Origin: Hoplostethus atlanticus
Taxonomy: Eukaryota; Chordata; Actinopteri; Trachichthyiformes; Trachichthyidae
DNA: 64,000 bases
Reading direction: 5' to 3'
NCBI GenBank assembly: GCA_034670405.1
Contig: JAXDDX010000217.1
Location: 31,001 to 95,000, forward strand
This document shows, piece after piece, positions 1 to 12,218 of the stretch. The position numbers and the translations under genes were made by a program. Position 1 is the first letter of the stretch, and every line of letters begins with the position of its first letter. Under the pieces are notes generated by a model. That model ran no database searches and was not told the DNA's origin. It saw only the letters and a list, made by a program, of their open reading frames with translations.

Positions 1-579
1 GCTGCCAGGCCTGTGGACACAACACGATGGATGAAAGCATGAAATATCTGGCAATGGGGTTTTTAAGGAGTTTTTAACAGATATAAAAGTGATATTAGAT
101 GTGAGAATATAAGTCTACTGAATACAAAAACCTAAATAAAGTCCCTGTCTTGTTGCATTCACACTCATTGATCTAAAAAAGTTAAAATATCGGTGTCATT
201 GTAGAGTTCATTACCAAAATAGTGGATATCCTTATTGAAGTTCATCATTCAAGGATCCTTCAGAAGTGTTCAATCATGCCAAATCATCCTGATAGAACAG
301 GTGCATTTTTATATAAAAATCTAACCTAGTGCCATTTCAAATGAAGGATACCTCATTTTGGGGTGAAACTTTTCGATGAAGATTGAGAATTTGATGTATA
401 AGTTTATTGTAAACTTTATTGGTTATTTCGTTATGTTTCTTTCTTACTTGTATATATATATTTTGTCTGTTAATTTGTCCGAAATAAACTATCTATCTAA
501 GATCAGTAGGTACGAATGGGTCTTTGGACTGAAACGTTTCGATGAAGATCAATAAGTAGGAGTGGGCCTGAGCACCGAC
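1..579. other. svil intron, partial
   Basis: AT-rich. A short motif, gaaac-tttcgatgaagat, occurs twice (about 366-384 and 531-550), the second after aaataaactatctatct; it may be a retroposon end. Nothing else seen. Confidence 0.6.
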
Positions 580-727
580 CTTTCTTGACCATGCGAGCGG
601 CCACGGTGTACTGGCTGGAGTCGTTGGCTGCTCCCCTGCCCTTCGACTTCCAGGCGTCTTCGCGCGTCGAAATCATCTGTTTCCTCTCCTCGATGCTCAT
701 CTGGGCCTCGATGTCCTCTCCCATCCT
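580..727 (-). CDS. svil: svil exon, 148 nt ([26 protein letters not shown])
   Basis: Phase 0 to phase 1; acceptor cgtctgtccag, donor AAAG|GTCGGT (a weaker donor). It encodes [20 protein letters not shown] and [20 protein letters not shown], nearly identical to human supervillin. This is the last svil exon in the window; the rest of the gene continues past position 1. Confidence 0.96.
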
Positions 728-1544
728 CTGGACAGACGAGGGGGGGATCAGACAAACCTCAATACCAAGATACACTTAAGGGAAGGGAAGCAGTTAGCCA
801 GTTACACTCAGCTGGTCAGTCAGATCCATTACAGCTGTTAGAGCTCAAACATGCAGGACAATAAACTCAGATTTGCTTCACTAGACATTTTTGGATTCTC
901 ATATTTGAATGAGAATAAACTATTTGTTTCAACTTCCTACTCTTATTATTTGATGTGAAATGACACAATGACTTTGAGGTTAAAGTGCAGATGTTAACTT
1001 TAGGGTCTTTTCAGCCATATTGGATTAATTTCATAGGTTCAAGAACTACATCCAAAACAATGATGAGGTGATGGAGCCAAACCAAAAAGGTGTTTTGGTG
1101 TCCAGATACTTCGAGACTCCACTGAATAATCTCCACTATCCAAGAACAGGAAAATTGCATCACCTCTCACTAGGGGTAGGGGGGAAAAAGTTGATTCTTA
1201 GATGCATCGCGATACTCTCCTGAACGATTCTTCATTGATGCAAAAAAACCACAAAGCTAAATTCTCAACGGACTGCCACTTTAAAAAATGTGAGATCCAT
1301 TTTTTATTTGTTTTCAACACAAAACAAGTTCAATGTGCTTATGTTAAGTGATTAATTTGTCTCAAAAATGGTTTAAATGAAAGGGATATCACCTGATTGT
1401 TTGTGTTGATGGGAGAAAAATGAACCATGCGTAAAAATAAGAAACTGAGATACATCGACAATCGTTTTGTAGTTGAATCGTCACCCTGCGAATCGACATC
1501 TAATTGAATCGTGAGTTGACTGAAGACTCCCACCCCTCCCTCTC

Positions 1545-1860
1545 ACACAGCTTCACTGTAACTGAGACTGACACAATTCCTCAAGGACCAACAGCACCAA
1601 CCAAGCACATATAAAGAGAATACATGCGTTGAAGCGTGGTAGGCGCATTACCTGACCTGATCATATAATCTACACTATCCAAAAGGTAGGAGTTTGGCGC
1701 TGAGTTTGCTTCACTGTAACCGAATGAAACCCAACAACTCCCTAAGGGGTGGGGGGGGCTCCTTTCACACAGCCACAGCACCAAACCAAGCAGGGGAAGA
1801 CAGACTGCAGCACATGCAGCCCGTTGGAGCGTGCCAGGTGCATGTCCTTACCTGGCCGTG
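1545..1860 (+). repeat. Diverged tandem duplication, about 160 bp units
   Basis: Two units (about 1,547-1,662 and 1,708-1,858) share cttcactgtaac, cagcaccaa-ccaagca, gttgaagcgtg/gttggagcgtg and a terminal ttacctg-cc. Both lie in the svil intron between the 4,386 and 727 exons. Confidence 0.5.
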
Positions 1861-1878
1861 ATGCTCAATGTACTGACA
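1852..1878 (-). CDS. svil: svil candidate 27-nt cassette microexon
   Basis: A pyrimidine-rich tract followed by ccaaaag, 27 nt, then GGCCAG|GTAAGG. The segment is open in phase 0 (CQYIEHHGQ). Its flanking exons (4,386 and 727) meet in phase 0, so inclusion adds nine residues without a frameshift. There is no homology evidence. Confidence 0.25.
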
Positions 1879-2631
1879 CTTTTGGCCAAGGGAGATAGGA
1901 GGAGAAAAGGTGGAGGAGAAGACAGGCTCCTAGGGGAGGCAGAGGTGGAAGCAAGGCAGGGAATGAGGAGATGGAAGGAGGAAGTGATGATGAAGGATGA
2001 TGAAGGAAGATGCGTTGAGGGATGCAAAGCTAGAAACTGGAAATGCAACATGATAGCGATCAAACTAGCCGCTGTCCTTCAGTTTTCCAGAGCTAACCCA
2101 AAAAGGCAGATCAGATTTAAAGGTAGTTAAAAAACATTGATCAACTCTAATAAATATCTTTTTTAAATCAAGATAACGTCATAAATACACAAATAAAGAG
2201 ATACGTACACATATAAATTGATCTCCTTTCCAGTTATACCCTTCTACCTCTAAGCCCTCAATATGCTGAGTGCAAAAATCAATTTATCAAACCAATTTTT
2301 ACATTTATCTAAATACATTTTGCCAAAATTAAATATTTAGATATGCTTTTGGAACATATAGACATATATTTTTCATGTATATCAGTGCATTATATTTCAG
2401 GAAACACACACGTCACACACATTCAAACAAAAGAAAATGTGCCGTTCGGACTTCGGACTGCTTGTGAGTTAAAGGCCATGCACACTGAAACTGAATTGAA
2501 GTTGTCATTTTCTACTGTTAGTAACTAAACAACCTTTTGCATTAACCTTCTTTCCATTGCTGCTCTGTAAGTCAAGTCAGGCTTAGCTTGTGCACAAGAC
2601 AAGCTGATGCTCAAGCACGTCATTACATACA

Positions 2632-2632
<1 letters not shown>

Positions 2633-2688
<56 letters not shown>
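2633..2688. repeat. (CA)n microsatellite
   Basis: About 28 uninterrupted CA units. Confidence 0.95.
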
Positions 2689-2690
<2 letters not shown>

Positions 2691-4385
2691 GCAGCTTAAG
2701 GGAGAATCAGCAAAACTGCAAAAAAGCTCAGAAAAGTTACAGCGTCAACCAATTTTCCAACCAGCGTCCGACTGCAGCAGAGAGGATTACAGGCTGCAGC
2801 ACACACACAGCAGTCAGCCTCACACAAACACAACGCAAAGCCGCGATTGGACAGCGCAGGTCCCACGCCAAGCTGATTGGCTGAGCGTCGGTGTCAGCGG
2901 GGCTTACCCACAGCTGCTCAGACACAGACACAGCAGAGTATTCTTGAATGACCACCCCTTCCTCCTGAGGGGGTAAACACAGGGGAAGCAGTAGGTCAGA
3001 GGGAGGAGGAGCCCTGGTGGGTTTAGGGGCGTGACTGCCTGGAGGATCACCATCGAGGTCTGACCCCCTTTTACAGAGTCTACATGTAAAGGAGGTGAGC
3101 TGCAGGAAGAGCTTGGTTAGTGATCATCAATCCCACTGAGTTATGTTGATAAGGAGTTTAAAAGACGTCTAACGTTAGGCTACATAAGGTTTATAACTGA
3201 AGGTTTAGCAGACATCTTGTATGGTCTCCTCTGGTGCATGTTTCTGATATTTACAGCTGTTTATGAACTGTTTCATTATTTAATACTGTATTTAAAGCTT
3301 GGTCTAAAACTGAGCAATACACAGACAAAAGGATCCTGGGCTAAATGAGACATGAAGCGATGTTGAAAAGACGTCTGGTGCTCAGTGGGATGCTTTATCC
3401 ACGAATGGTATAGATAAGTGATTGTGATTGAGATATATAAGACATGTTGCCATATGTCCTTGTACCATCTCCCCCTGATACTGTCAAATGAGCTTTCAAT
3501 GTCATTATCCCTTAAAGTGAAACTCGGCCTGCTGAGTGTCCAGATCTGATTTAATCTTGTAGAAGGGTGGGGGGGGGGGTTCTCCCCAGTACCCCAGACT
3601 GCTAATTCCACAGGGAGACTGCCCCATATGCTGCCTAGGCTAGAGCCTACAGGGGTCGGACCCTGCCCTGATCCGGACCACCGGGCTCACACAGCAGATG
3701 GGCTAAGGGGGAAATGAAAGGAGCACTTAGCTAAGACAGCGGGGACAGAGGCTGACATGGTAACCCTGAGGGGAGGGGCGGCAATGTGGCGCTGCAGCCG
3801 CCTTTACTTTGGAAACTGTGAAATCGTGAAACCTAACGTGAACACATGTTTAGGACAAATACCAACATTGGGATCACAGCAAATATCTGGCAGTTCATGA
3901 GTATGGGTTGAATATCAAATATAACATATATAACATATATATAATATTAACAGTACAAAGTCATGTGAGTGATAATGGCTGGTTAGCCCTACTGAGTATA
4001 GTGCACTATGTAGACTGTTGGACTGTATGCTTAAAACTGATCTTGGATCAATACTAAGAAGATCAACAAAGTTTGTATTATTGACAGTCTTATCTTCTGT
4101 GTCCACATATGTTAACAATAATACAATACAATAAATAATACAATAAATAAACCACATAAAAACACTAAATTGAAATAGATAGCATAAAAAATAGCTAGAC
4201 TAAAAAATTAGCTGCCAAACAAATGTCTTCAGGCAGTTGTTTAGTAACAGCTTGTGTTGTGAGACTATGTGTTGTCATCCATCTTTGTTTTGTTGCCCCA
4301 GACTAGAAACATGTACACACCAATGACACCACTATGACTATGATCCAGTTGCTCTTCATCAACACCGCCGTGTGCAGAGACTAAC

Positions 4386-4518
4386 CTTCTTCTTGTAGGT
4401 CTGCTCCGTCTCCCAGAGCTGAACCTGCTGCTCGGTGGACGCCACCTTCACCACTTCCTGTTTCTTGTTGATCCTGTTCCTCCAGTCCTCTTCGCCGCTC
4501 TTCTTCAGCAGCGCCAGT
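4386..4518 (-). CDS. svil: svil exon, 133 nt ([15 protein letters not shown])
   Basis: Phase 2 to phase 0; acceptor ttgtgtcag, donor AAG|GTTAGT. It encodes [20 protein letters not shown], nearly identical to the human block [20 protein letters not shown], then EVVKVASTEQQVQLWETEQT and YKKK. Confidence 0.96.
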
Positions 4519-5577
4519 CTGACACAAAACACACACGACACCGTTGAATATTGCTGGACAATAAGTTGCTAACAACATGCTGCTGGTGGCGAGAGCGTTT
4601 TGACTGTCATGGGTTTGGACCTCAATGCTAACAGGATACTGATGTTAAAAAAGTTAAATGACCTTTTGTTGTGATATATCTATAATTAAAGGAATAATAA
4701 AATTAAATAAAAGGAATAAAAGGAATTAAAAAAAGTGGAAAAAATGGTTCAATTGCATTATATTGTTACGATTCCCTTCATTTCCATCAAGCTTACTAGA
4801 CTAAAACCCCTCAAGGATGAAAAACCAGGCCACAGATTCACGTTCCACAGCCTGAAAAGTCTACTGTGGAAAAAGGCGCCGGGCGACACGAGGAACGCCG
4901 GTGACGGATGGCTCGGTGGTGGAGGAAAAGTATGTCATCATCTACTGGAGTGTGGACAGGGCAGAAATGAGGGCATCGGGAGGAGTGAGTCTACAGAACC
5001 AGCTAAACCTCACAGGGTTGCTCCAGTCCACACAGCTCTCTCGCTGCAAGCTGGGAGGAGAAATGCAACATGGCTAAAAATAAACCCTGCTCACCTCCAA
5101 AGAGGTAAAAGTGAGGCACAAACCTACATACCACAAGGAAGGACACACTCGCTGATGCCTGGTTCTATCAAACACATATATTGGTATTGGATTTTGACCT
5201 GGCCGTGGTTGACATCTCACATTTTGCCTTGATTGGATCCTGGATTTGGTTGAATTGTGTCCACAACTTTGACAGGCTGAAGTTTAACCTTGAAAGAATT
5301 TTATTGCTTTGTTTTTGGCATTGCCCGACCTTGGCAACTCAGCTGATTGCAGTCAACTTCAACAGTATAGCAATTTGCTGACTAGTATTTTTGACTAGTA
5401 AAACTATAATGGCTCTTGGGTCATCCTGGTTTGAGGTGTGTGCCATGTACTTGCAACATCACAGGTTCAAATCCAGCCAACTGACCTTTGTTGCACATCC
5501 TCTCCTGTTGTTTCTCCTCTGTCTGTCCTGTCACTCTGCACTTCACATGGTCTAACGAAGCAGAAAGATCCACTCAC
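4519..5577. other. svil intron
   Basis: Holds a SINE fragment (5,405-5,525). A plus-strand open stretch at 4,735-5,232 has no homology I recognise and no splice support. Confidence 0.6.
5405..5525 (+). repeat. tRNA-derived SINE fragment
   Basis: tcacaggttcaaatccagcc looks like a Pol III B box; tRNA-like head only. Confidence 0.4.
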
Positions 5578-6082
5578 CTCTCCTTGATAGACATCTGTGT
5601 GGCGGACATGCTGTCAGACAGCGGGTCCCCGGAGCCTGTGGGGGACAGCGGATCACCAGAGTCGACGCTGTGCCTGCTCAAGTCCTCAACGTGGTCCAGG
5701 GGCAGGGACTGAGACTTGACCAGCGACTGGGTGAAGGACTGGGGCTTGGGTAGGGTCTGGGGAGGCACCTGGGGCTTGGGGTGAGGCTGGGGGGCTGGCT
5801 GGGGGGCCGGCTGGGGGTAAGGCTTAGGGAGAGGCTGGACTGAACCCTGAGGAGGTTTGGGTTCGGTCTGCAGGGGCTGGGTGAACGGTTTGGGATGGGT
5901 CGCTGGGGGCTGGGGGGGCTGCGAGTAGGGCGGGGGTTTGGGTGGTGCTGCAGCAGGAGCAGGGTGCTGTGTGAAGGGTTTGGGTAGAGTCTGAGGAGGC
6001 TGTTGCTGTGACACCAGAGACGCACTCCTGGACGACACCGTCGTGACCACCGGTCTCAACGACACAGGCTGGTCCGGCAGGT
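5578..6082 (-). CDS. svil: svil exon, 505 nt, proline-rich, ends MSIKER
   Basis: Phase 1 to phase 2; acceptor gcggttgtttcag, donor GAGAG|GTGAGT. It encodes a Pro/Gln-rich segment with repeated LPKPF, KPYPQPAPQPAPQP and similar motifs. It finishes with DSMSATQMSIKER, which matches human supervillin TMSIKERLALLKK across the next junction. Proline-rich stretches of this type may bind SH3 or EVH1 domains, but that is inference. Confidence 0.93.
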
Positions 6083-6806
6083 CTGAAACAACCGCAAACA
6101 CACACATATGAACACATACAAAACATGCATGGCAAGTGTGCATGGTTATATGCATGCATGGACATAATAAACACACATGCACATCGACAAATGCACACAG
6201 TGTGACATCAGGACACATGTTAGATTGCACTGTAAACCTCCTGTGTAATCAGTACCCGTCCCACAAACACACACACATATACACACATAGGGTTCTGCAG
6301 AGTGTGTGTTCATCATGCTATAGGATGACAGACTATACTATAGCGTCTAAAGTGCATGCAGGACTCAATAAGAGACTAGCGGCTGCAGACAAGGCTCCCA
6401 TTGTGTCCTCCCTGCCCTCTACCTCGCTCATGCAAGTACTGGCCGATTGTTCTGCGCTCTCCCATCGAGGGCTTTCATCTCCCCGTGTGCCGTTTGTGTG
6501 CATGCATGGGAAAAGACCACCCCTGGGGCACATTCTGCATTAGCACATAGAAAAAAAAAACAGGTCAGCCCCGTTACGGTATCGGTGCAGCCGACCCACG
6601 GGGCGTAAAAACCACGCAGGGGGACCACAGCCTCTTTATAGGCCGTGACATTAATAAGAGCACATGCACACAGCTCAGCACCGAGATGTGTGGCGTCTGT
6701 TAGCTGACTAAATGGCATGTCACAGAGAGGGGGGGCTTCCTCGCTGCAGACAAAGAGACACGAGGCAAATGCATGGAAAAATATGCTAATAGATGCAGTC
6801 CCAGAC

Positions 6807-6807
<1 letters not shown>

Positions 6808-6838
<31 letters not shown>
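6808..6838. repeat. (CT)n microsatellite
   Basis: About 15 units between the svil exons at 6,082 and 7,117. Confidence 0.9.
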
Positions 6839-6844
<6 letters not shown>

Positions 6845-7052
6845 TTGACTCTCTGTCTCTGTGTATTAACCAAATCAAATACCCCCCACTGTGACAAGTG
6901 TGTGTGTGTGTGCACCCGGTGGAAAGCAGCCATGCGTGGAAGCATGCTACAAAAGACAAGGAGGATAATGAGCTTCTTCCTCTATGTCCTTTTCTGTCAC
7001 TCCCTCTCCTCTCCTCCCTGTCATCTGTCTCCTCTCATCTCTCCATCCCTCC

Positions 7053-7079
7053 CCACACACACACACACACACACACACT
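7053..7079. repeat. (CA)n microsatellite
   Basis: About 13 units, 40 bp past the donor of the 7,117 svil exon. Confidence 0.9.
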
Positions 7080-7116
7080 CCTTCTCTCCGTCTCCTTCCT
7101 GTTTGAAGCCTCCTAC

Positions 7117-7903
7117 CTGAGGCGACCGCCCGGCTCCTGCCACTGCTCCTCTCGGCGTGCTGCAGCTCCTGTGTGGAGGAGCCGTGAGCTGCTGCAGCCT
7201 CTCTCAGGTAGCCTCCTCCTCCTCCTCGTCCTCCTCCCTCCCTCCTCTCCTGGGAGTCTCCGTCTGTGGCTCTCCGGCTGGGCAGAGGCTCTGACTCACC
7301 CCTCCACGAAAGGGGGTCGACGGGAGGCTCCCGCTGGCTGCTGATGCTGCTGGAGAGGGGCTGATGCTGGGGCTCAGGGGCCTGGGGCCGGTGCAGCTGC
7401 CTGCCGTCCCTGTCGGGGGAGTGCGGCTTTCCCTTACTGTCGCTGCCTTGGCTCTCTTCTCTGGCTCCTCCCCGCTGTCTCCCCCTAACCTCCTCCCCCT
7501 GCCTCTCTCTCCAGCCCCCCTCCTCCTCCTCCTCCTCCTGCCTGTGACCAGCGGAGGAGACGGACGTGGGAGGGGGAGCGCCCCCCCTCGCTCGGCTCTT
7601 GGAGATGGGAGGGGAGGAGGTGAGCTCCGGCTCAGCGGGGCAGGGGTCCCCGCTCTGGGTCATGGAGAAGTACCTCAGCGCCCTCTCCTGGTGGCTGCCG
7701 GTGGTGCCGGTGGTAAGGGGCTGTTGTTGGGCGGGGCTGTAGGGGACGGCGGTGGCTTTCCCTGGATGGAGACTGTCTCCGTCACCACTGGTGCCTGTTG
7801 TCATGGTTACTGTGGTGACCGAGGCTTGGGAGGTGACGGCGGCCACGGAGCGGACCAGAGAGGCTGACAGGGGCTCCAGTTTGACCCCGCCTCCATTCTG
7901 CAG
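7117..7903 (-). CDS. svil: svil exon, 787 nt, disordered
   Basis: Phase 0 to phase 1; acceptor tcttcccacag, donor TCAG|GTAGGA. It starts LQNGGGVKLEPLSASLVRSV, placed like human [20 protein letters not shown] directly after the EVEQ segment. After that come Thr-rich, Glu-rich, Arg/Gly-rich and Pro-rich stretches with a run of Glu and a run of Gly, typical of a fast-evolving disordered region. It ends GRSRAVAS. Confidence 0.9.
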
Positions 7904-10122
7904 CTGTGGGAAGAGGAGGGAGAAGATAGGATGAGAACAGAAGGGATGAAGGGGTGGATGGGGAGGAGGGATGGAAAGATAGATGTGATATGGATGGATG
8001 AATGGATGAAGCGGGATGATCGAGAGAGTTAGAAGAACAGAGAGAAGGAGAATTGAGAGGGAAGAGGTTGGGAATTATCACAAGAAAATAGTAAAGGATG
8101 GATGGATCCATGAGCAGAAAGAGCAGATGAGGCAAAATAAATAGAGCAATTGTTCAAGCTTGCTCCTGAAGCCTCAATCATAGTCAATCATCCACAAAAC
8201 ATCCTCAATGGCTTTGGGAGGGACAGGCCTTGTAAACCTAAACATTCATCACCAACATGTAGAAGCTTCTCATTCGTGACATCCATAAACACTGTTTTAT
8301 GTCGGAGCAGCATTCATCTTGCTTGGATCCAATCCAATTTTTATTTTCACTTGTATTCGCTGAGTAACCGACTATTTGACTTTCTTGGTTGGGAAGGGTG
8401 ATAAAGAGTAAAAAAAAACATGTAGTAACTATTTGCTATTGTGACTGGCCAGGAATGAGGAGTGAAATATCACCGTTCCAGGCAACGATGAATTCAGGAA
8501 AGCAGCTCCAAAGAAAGTACAAAACTCAAATGGTCACATAGTTAAGCAAATAAAAGTGAAAATGATCAATTCACTGAGTGTATGGGATGCTGTCACAACA
8601 AAGCTCTGGATGAAACTATTGAATTCTGAACTAAAACATGACCTCTTATCCATCATCATTCTCTCAACTCAAACTGATGATGGTGTTGCAACGTGAGGTC
8701 CTGTACTGACCCTCTCAGTGTGCAGACAGTCGATATCAAGGCCAGACTGTCCTCATGCTTATTCTGAAGGTAAGCCATTTTTGCAACAGAACAAAAGAGC
8801 GTACAGAACATTGCGTTCAGATGTCCCATGCTTGTTAAGCTAGCATTTCAGAGGAGCAGCTGAAAACAGACAAGGCAGTGCAAATGTCCCTGATGCTGAA
8901 GCTAGCGCCACATGGCAAAGCATGAATCTAGTTTAATGCAACAAGGATGAGGAATTCATAACCTTAAAACCCACAGACACTGCAGTAATGATTCAACTCA
9001 GCATTAAAACCACAAGCAGCAACCGCCATGTCAAGACAACAGCGGTCGCTAGCGTGAGCTCCAAGACTGAACGAATGCAACCAATCAGAAGCCCCGTCCA
9101 GGCGGCAGGCGGTCTTACATGTTCTCCCTGATTGGCCTCTGCGGCGCCGTTAGATACCGGAGAGGTAACCGTTGGCTCGGCCTCCTGTGTGGACACCAGT
9201 GATTAACGAAAACTCACTACTGGGACCGTGGTGCAGCGTTTGACACAGCTGTGGTTTTATATGCTTATATATCAATTCTTATGTTCGCTTCTTATTCTTC
9301 ACCTGTGATTATGCAGTAACGAATGGTTATAAACTATGAAATAACAGCATTGTATGGAATTAAAGGATGCAAATACAGTTTTTGCACACAGGATAATATC
9401 TCTGTGACACATTGGGTAATGTTTGGCAATGTAGATGGGCAATACTCTCGGCAACTTGCAACAAAGTGACAAATAAGGTGATAAAGCAATTCCTGGAAAC
9501 AAGATTAAACTAAATTGCTGCCTTAAGTTTGTCATGTTAGTTGTTGGTCATGTGTGACATAAGAGGCTAGAGGCTACTGTGTTGAAAAGTGATGAACTCT
9601 TTGACGTTTCTGTTCATTTTACACGGCCCGGCAGTCATCCGGCTACACAGAGAGCCATGTTACCATGTCTTATCCCTGCAAAGCTCTCACTGCATTAAAT
9701 GGAAGTGACCTGGAAGTGACTCGTCTCTAGCCGGGGGCCTGTTCAAGACAATTCCCAGCCGTAGTAGTGGAATCGCATTAGGTTGTGAAAAAACAGACAA
9801 TTCACTGAACTGGCCTCTGATTTTGGCCTGATATCTAAGACATGTCAACACCTGGCCGATACACTGAGTGAATGAGGAGGGATGTTAAGGCATTTAGGCA
9901 CTTAGACTTTTTTTATTAGCTGACATTTGTTCGTTCTATTTTTCCAGCATGGTGTAACTTAGTTAAGAAATGTGCTACATTATTTCTATTTTTAATTGTA
10001 TTATTTTTATTAATATACTTTTTAGTATTTATTTGTTTTCTTTCTCTTCTTCTTATTGGTCACGTTTTTATTTATCTAAACACGCTGTGACTGTGTCCTA
10101 TAAATAAGGGTAAATGATGTAC
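7904..10122. other. svil introns around the 66-nt exon
   Basis: Purine-rich GGATGGAT-type sequence at 7,930-8,110, then ordinary AT-rich DNA. No further feature supported. Confidence 0.6.
9119..9184 (-). CDS. svil: svil exon, 66 nt, possible cassette
   Basis: Acceptor gtgtccacacag, donor CAT|GTAAGA, phase 0 to phase 0. It encodes EAEPTVTSPVSNGAAEANQG then EH. Because its length is a multiple of three and both flanking exons meet in phase 0, it could be skipped without changing the frame. I recognise no conserved motif, so the support is splice sites and phase. Confidence 0.7.
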
Positions 10123-10447
10123 CTGTTCCACCTCTCCCTGGGTGATGGGTTGGGTCTGGAAGCGGGCGTTGGCCCTGCGCTGGCGGGTGTCCCCCCTGGC
10201 CCCGCCCCCCTCGGCGGTCTTGCCGGTGGACAGGGAGAGCCGGTTGAACAGGGCCATCTTCTCAGCCAGGCTGAGCGTGGACAGGTCAGGCTCATCTGAA
10301 ACCAGCACCTGGCCATCTCCCTCCACCCCAGGGCCAGACAGTGCAGCAGGTTTCTGGGGTTCCTGGGGCTCCTGGGGCTCCTGGGGCTCCTGGTTCTCCT
10401 TCTCCTGCTCCTGGACCTCTGAGCCTGGCTGGGAGGAGGCCTGGAGG
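10123..10447 (-). CDS. svil: svil exon, 325 nt ([29 protein letters not shown])
   Basis: Phase 2 to phase 0; acceptor cattcccccag, donor CAG|GTACAT. It begins with a Gln/Glu-rich part that includes EPQ repeated three times. Then come [20 protein letters not shown] and [20 protein letters not shown], both clearly matching human supervillin ([37 protein letters not shown]). Confidence 0.95.
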
Positions 10448-11360
10448 CTGGGGGAATGAAATGAGTAGAGCGACAGGCTGCAATATTACAGCATTTGCTA
10501 GTCTCGACAGGAAAACATACCATTTAATATTGTACATGATTACTCATAATCCACCAAGGTCATGTCAACAAGCTGGATTAGATAATATTACTGTAAATCT
10601 TCCAATAAAATCCTGGTCTCAGATGATAGCCTGCCTTATAGACTTGATGTTTTAACAAATAACAACTGTCTCTAAGAAAAGTTCGGTCAAAAGATTCTTC
10701 GTAATTGGTGACAAATCAGCTTGTCCAACCATCAAAACACCACTATACCATCACTGCATCCATAGGCATTAGAGGAATCTACGTTTAAATAGGAGACGAT
10801 GCAGAAAAAGTTACTAGTTTGCATGCATGCTATATATTATCCACATGTGGAATCTCAAGTTTTAAAAGGATAATTCAATCTCAATTTTCAGCCTGGGCCC
10901 CGTTGGATTGGATTGGAGAGCAGCACTCCCTGCAAACTGAGAGGTATGTGGTGCTCTACAGCACTGAACTGAACACACATGCTAATATGTCAGCTAGGTA
11001 AATAACTGGGAGGATTGTCAGATTACAGGGGTGGCACCAGAGATATAAGTAGATCAGTGTACATATGCCAGATAATCATATAATGCACTTGGTTGTTAGC
11101 AGGGGTTATGGCCCTGCAGTGTGCTAAGTTTAACGTGCACCGGTAAACAAACTGCGAGCATGCGAACCCAGCCATCCAGAGGGCTTCAACCGGCTCAACC
11201 TTTGACCTTTCCGTAAGATACGCAACCCATTTCTTCACTGACATTCACGACCTGTCCGTAAGAAACTCTGCAAGAAGGAATGTATGGAAACTGGCATGGA
11301 AAGTACTCAATGAGCTACTGTGTAAACACTGGCTTCCTTCCCCTATAAGGTGCACAAGTA

Positions 11361-11860
11361 TAGAGTGAATATGATGCCAATACAACTTACAAATGTTTTT
11401 AGAGAGTCACAAATGTGAATGAAGTTTTGTGCACAGCAATCATAACTTACGCGTGTTTTTTCACAGCAAAAAAGATTTGTGCACAACGTTGCTGCTCACT
11501 GATTGGTTATGAGCTCTGGAGGCAACTTCATTTTGATTGGTGCATACGCGTGTGGATTTTTTCCTCATGGTACATGGAAATATAGTGCCAAAACCATTTG
11601 AAGTTTTGTGTCTCCACAACTTGAGATCCACACATGCGTGCACATTGACAAATGCATATTCAAGACTCACAAGACAGGATTTGTACTTGTGAGATGTGCA
11701 CACATATTTTTTGCTGTGCACAAATCTTTTTTGCTGTGCACACTTTTTGTTTTTTACATTTGTGACACGCGTAAGTTGTGATTGCTGTGCACAAAACTTC
11801 ATTCACATTTGTGACTCTCTAAAAACATTTGTAAGTTATATTGGCATCATATTCACTCCA
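11361..11860. mobile_element. Foldback MITE, Tc1/mariner-like, in an svil intron
   Basis: The left end (TAGAGTGAATATGATGCC) and the reverse complement of the right end (TGGAGTGAATATGATGCC) match at 17 of 18 positions. The match continues inward for about 105 nt and more loosely to about 150 nt. Both ends are flanked by TA (11,359-11,360 and 11,861-11,862), as in Tc1/mariner insertion. The centre has no open transposase frame, so it is non-autonomous. Motifs gctgtgcacaaa and gtgtgcac recur inside. Confidence 0.75.
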
Positions 11861-12133
11861 TACACACAGCTATTCCTGAGATAGAAGCTGCACGAGGCAG
11901 CAGAAATAGCAAGGTAACATGAGACTGTTGAACAGAGTAATGCTGCGGCCAGGAGAGGGCGATGTGGAGTACAATGGCTGTGTGGAGCGTTCAACTGGTT
12001 CAATACAAATCAAAATGATCAAATGAATGTTGGCACAGAAATGAAGAGTGAATCCCATGCAGAAGTACAACTCCAAAAAACTTATTTGATGACATGAATA
12101 AAACCGTCTATGATGGTAGATGTATTTCCATTC

Positions 12134-12180
12134 CACACACACACACATACACACAAACACACACACACACACACACACAT
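12134..12180. repeat. (CA)n microsatellite, imperfect
   Basis: Interrupted CA tract, 40 bp past the donor of the 12,219 svil exon. Confidence 0.9.
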
Positions 12181-12218
12181 GCACACGCACAGACATGCAC
12201 ACACCAGGCCAGCAGTAC

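Larger units (their letters stand above)
728..4385. other. svil intron
   Basis: Contains the 1.5-1.86 kb tandem duplication, the candidate microexon, a CA tract at 2.63 kb and a short G run near 3,570. The rest is AT-rich with no supported gene. Confidence 0.7.
6083..7116. other. svil intron
   Basis: CA/CT-rich low-complexity sequence; otherwise nothing recognised. Confidence 0.6.
10448..12218. other. svil intron with foldback element
   Basis: Apart from the 11,361-11,860 foldback element and the CA tract at 12.13 kb, nothing is recognised. Confidence 0.6.

Noticed and set aside
4735-5232. 165-residue plus-strand open frame
   Set aside because: Lies in an svil intron, composition is unremarkable, and I recognise no domain.
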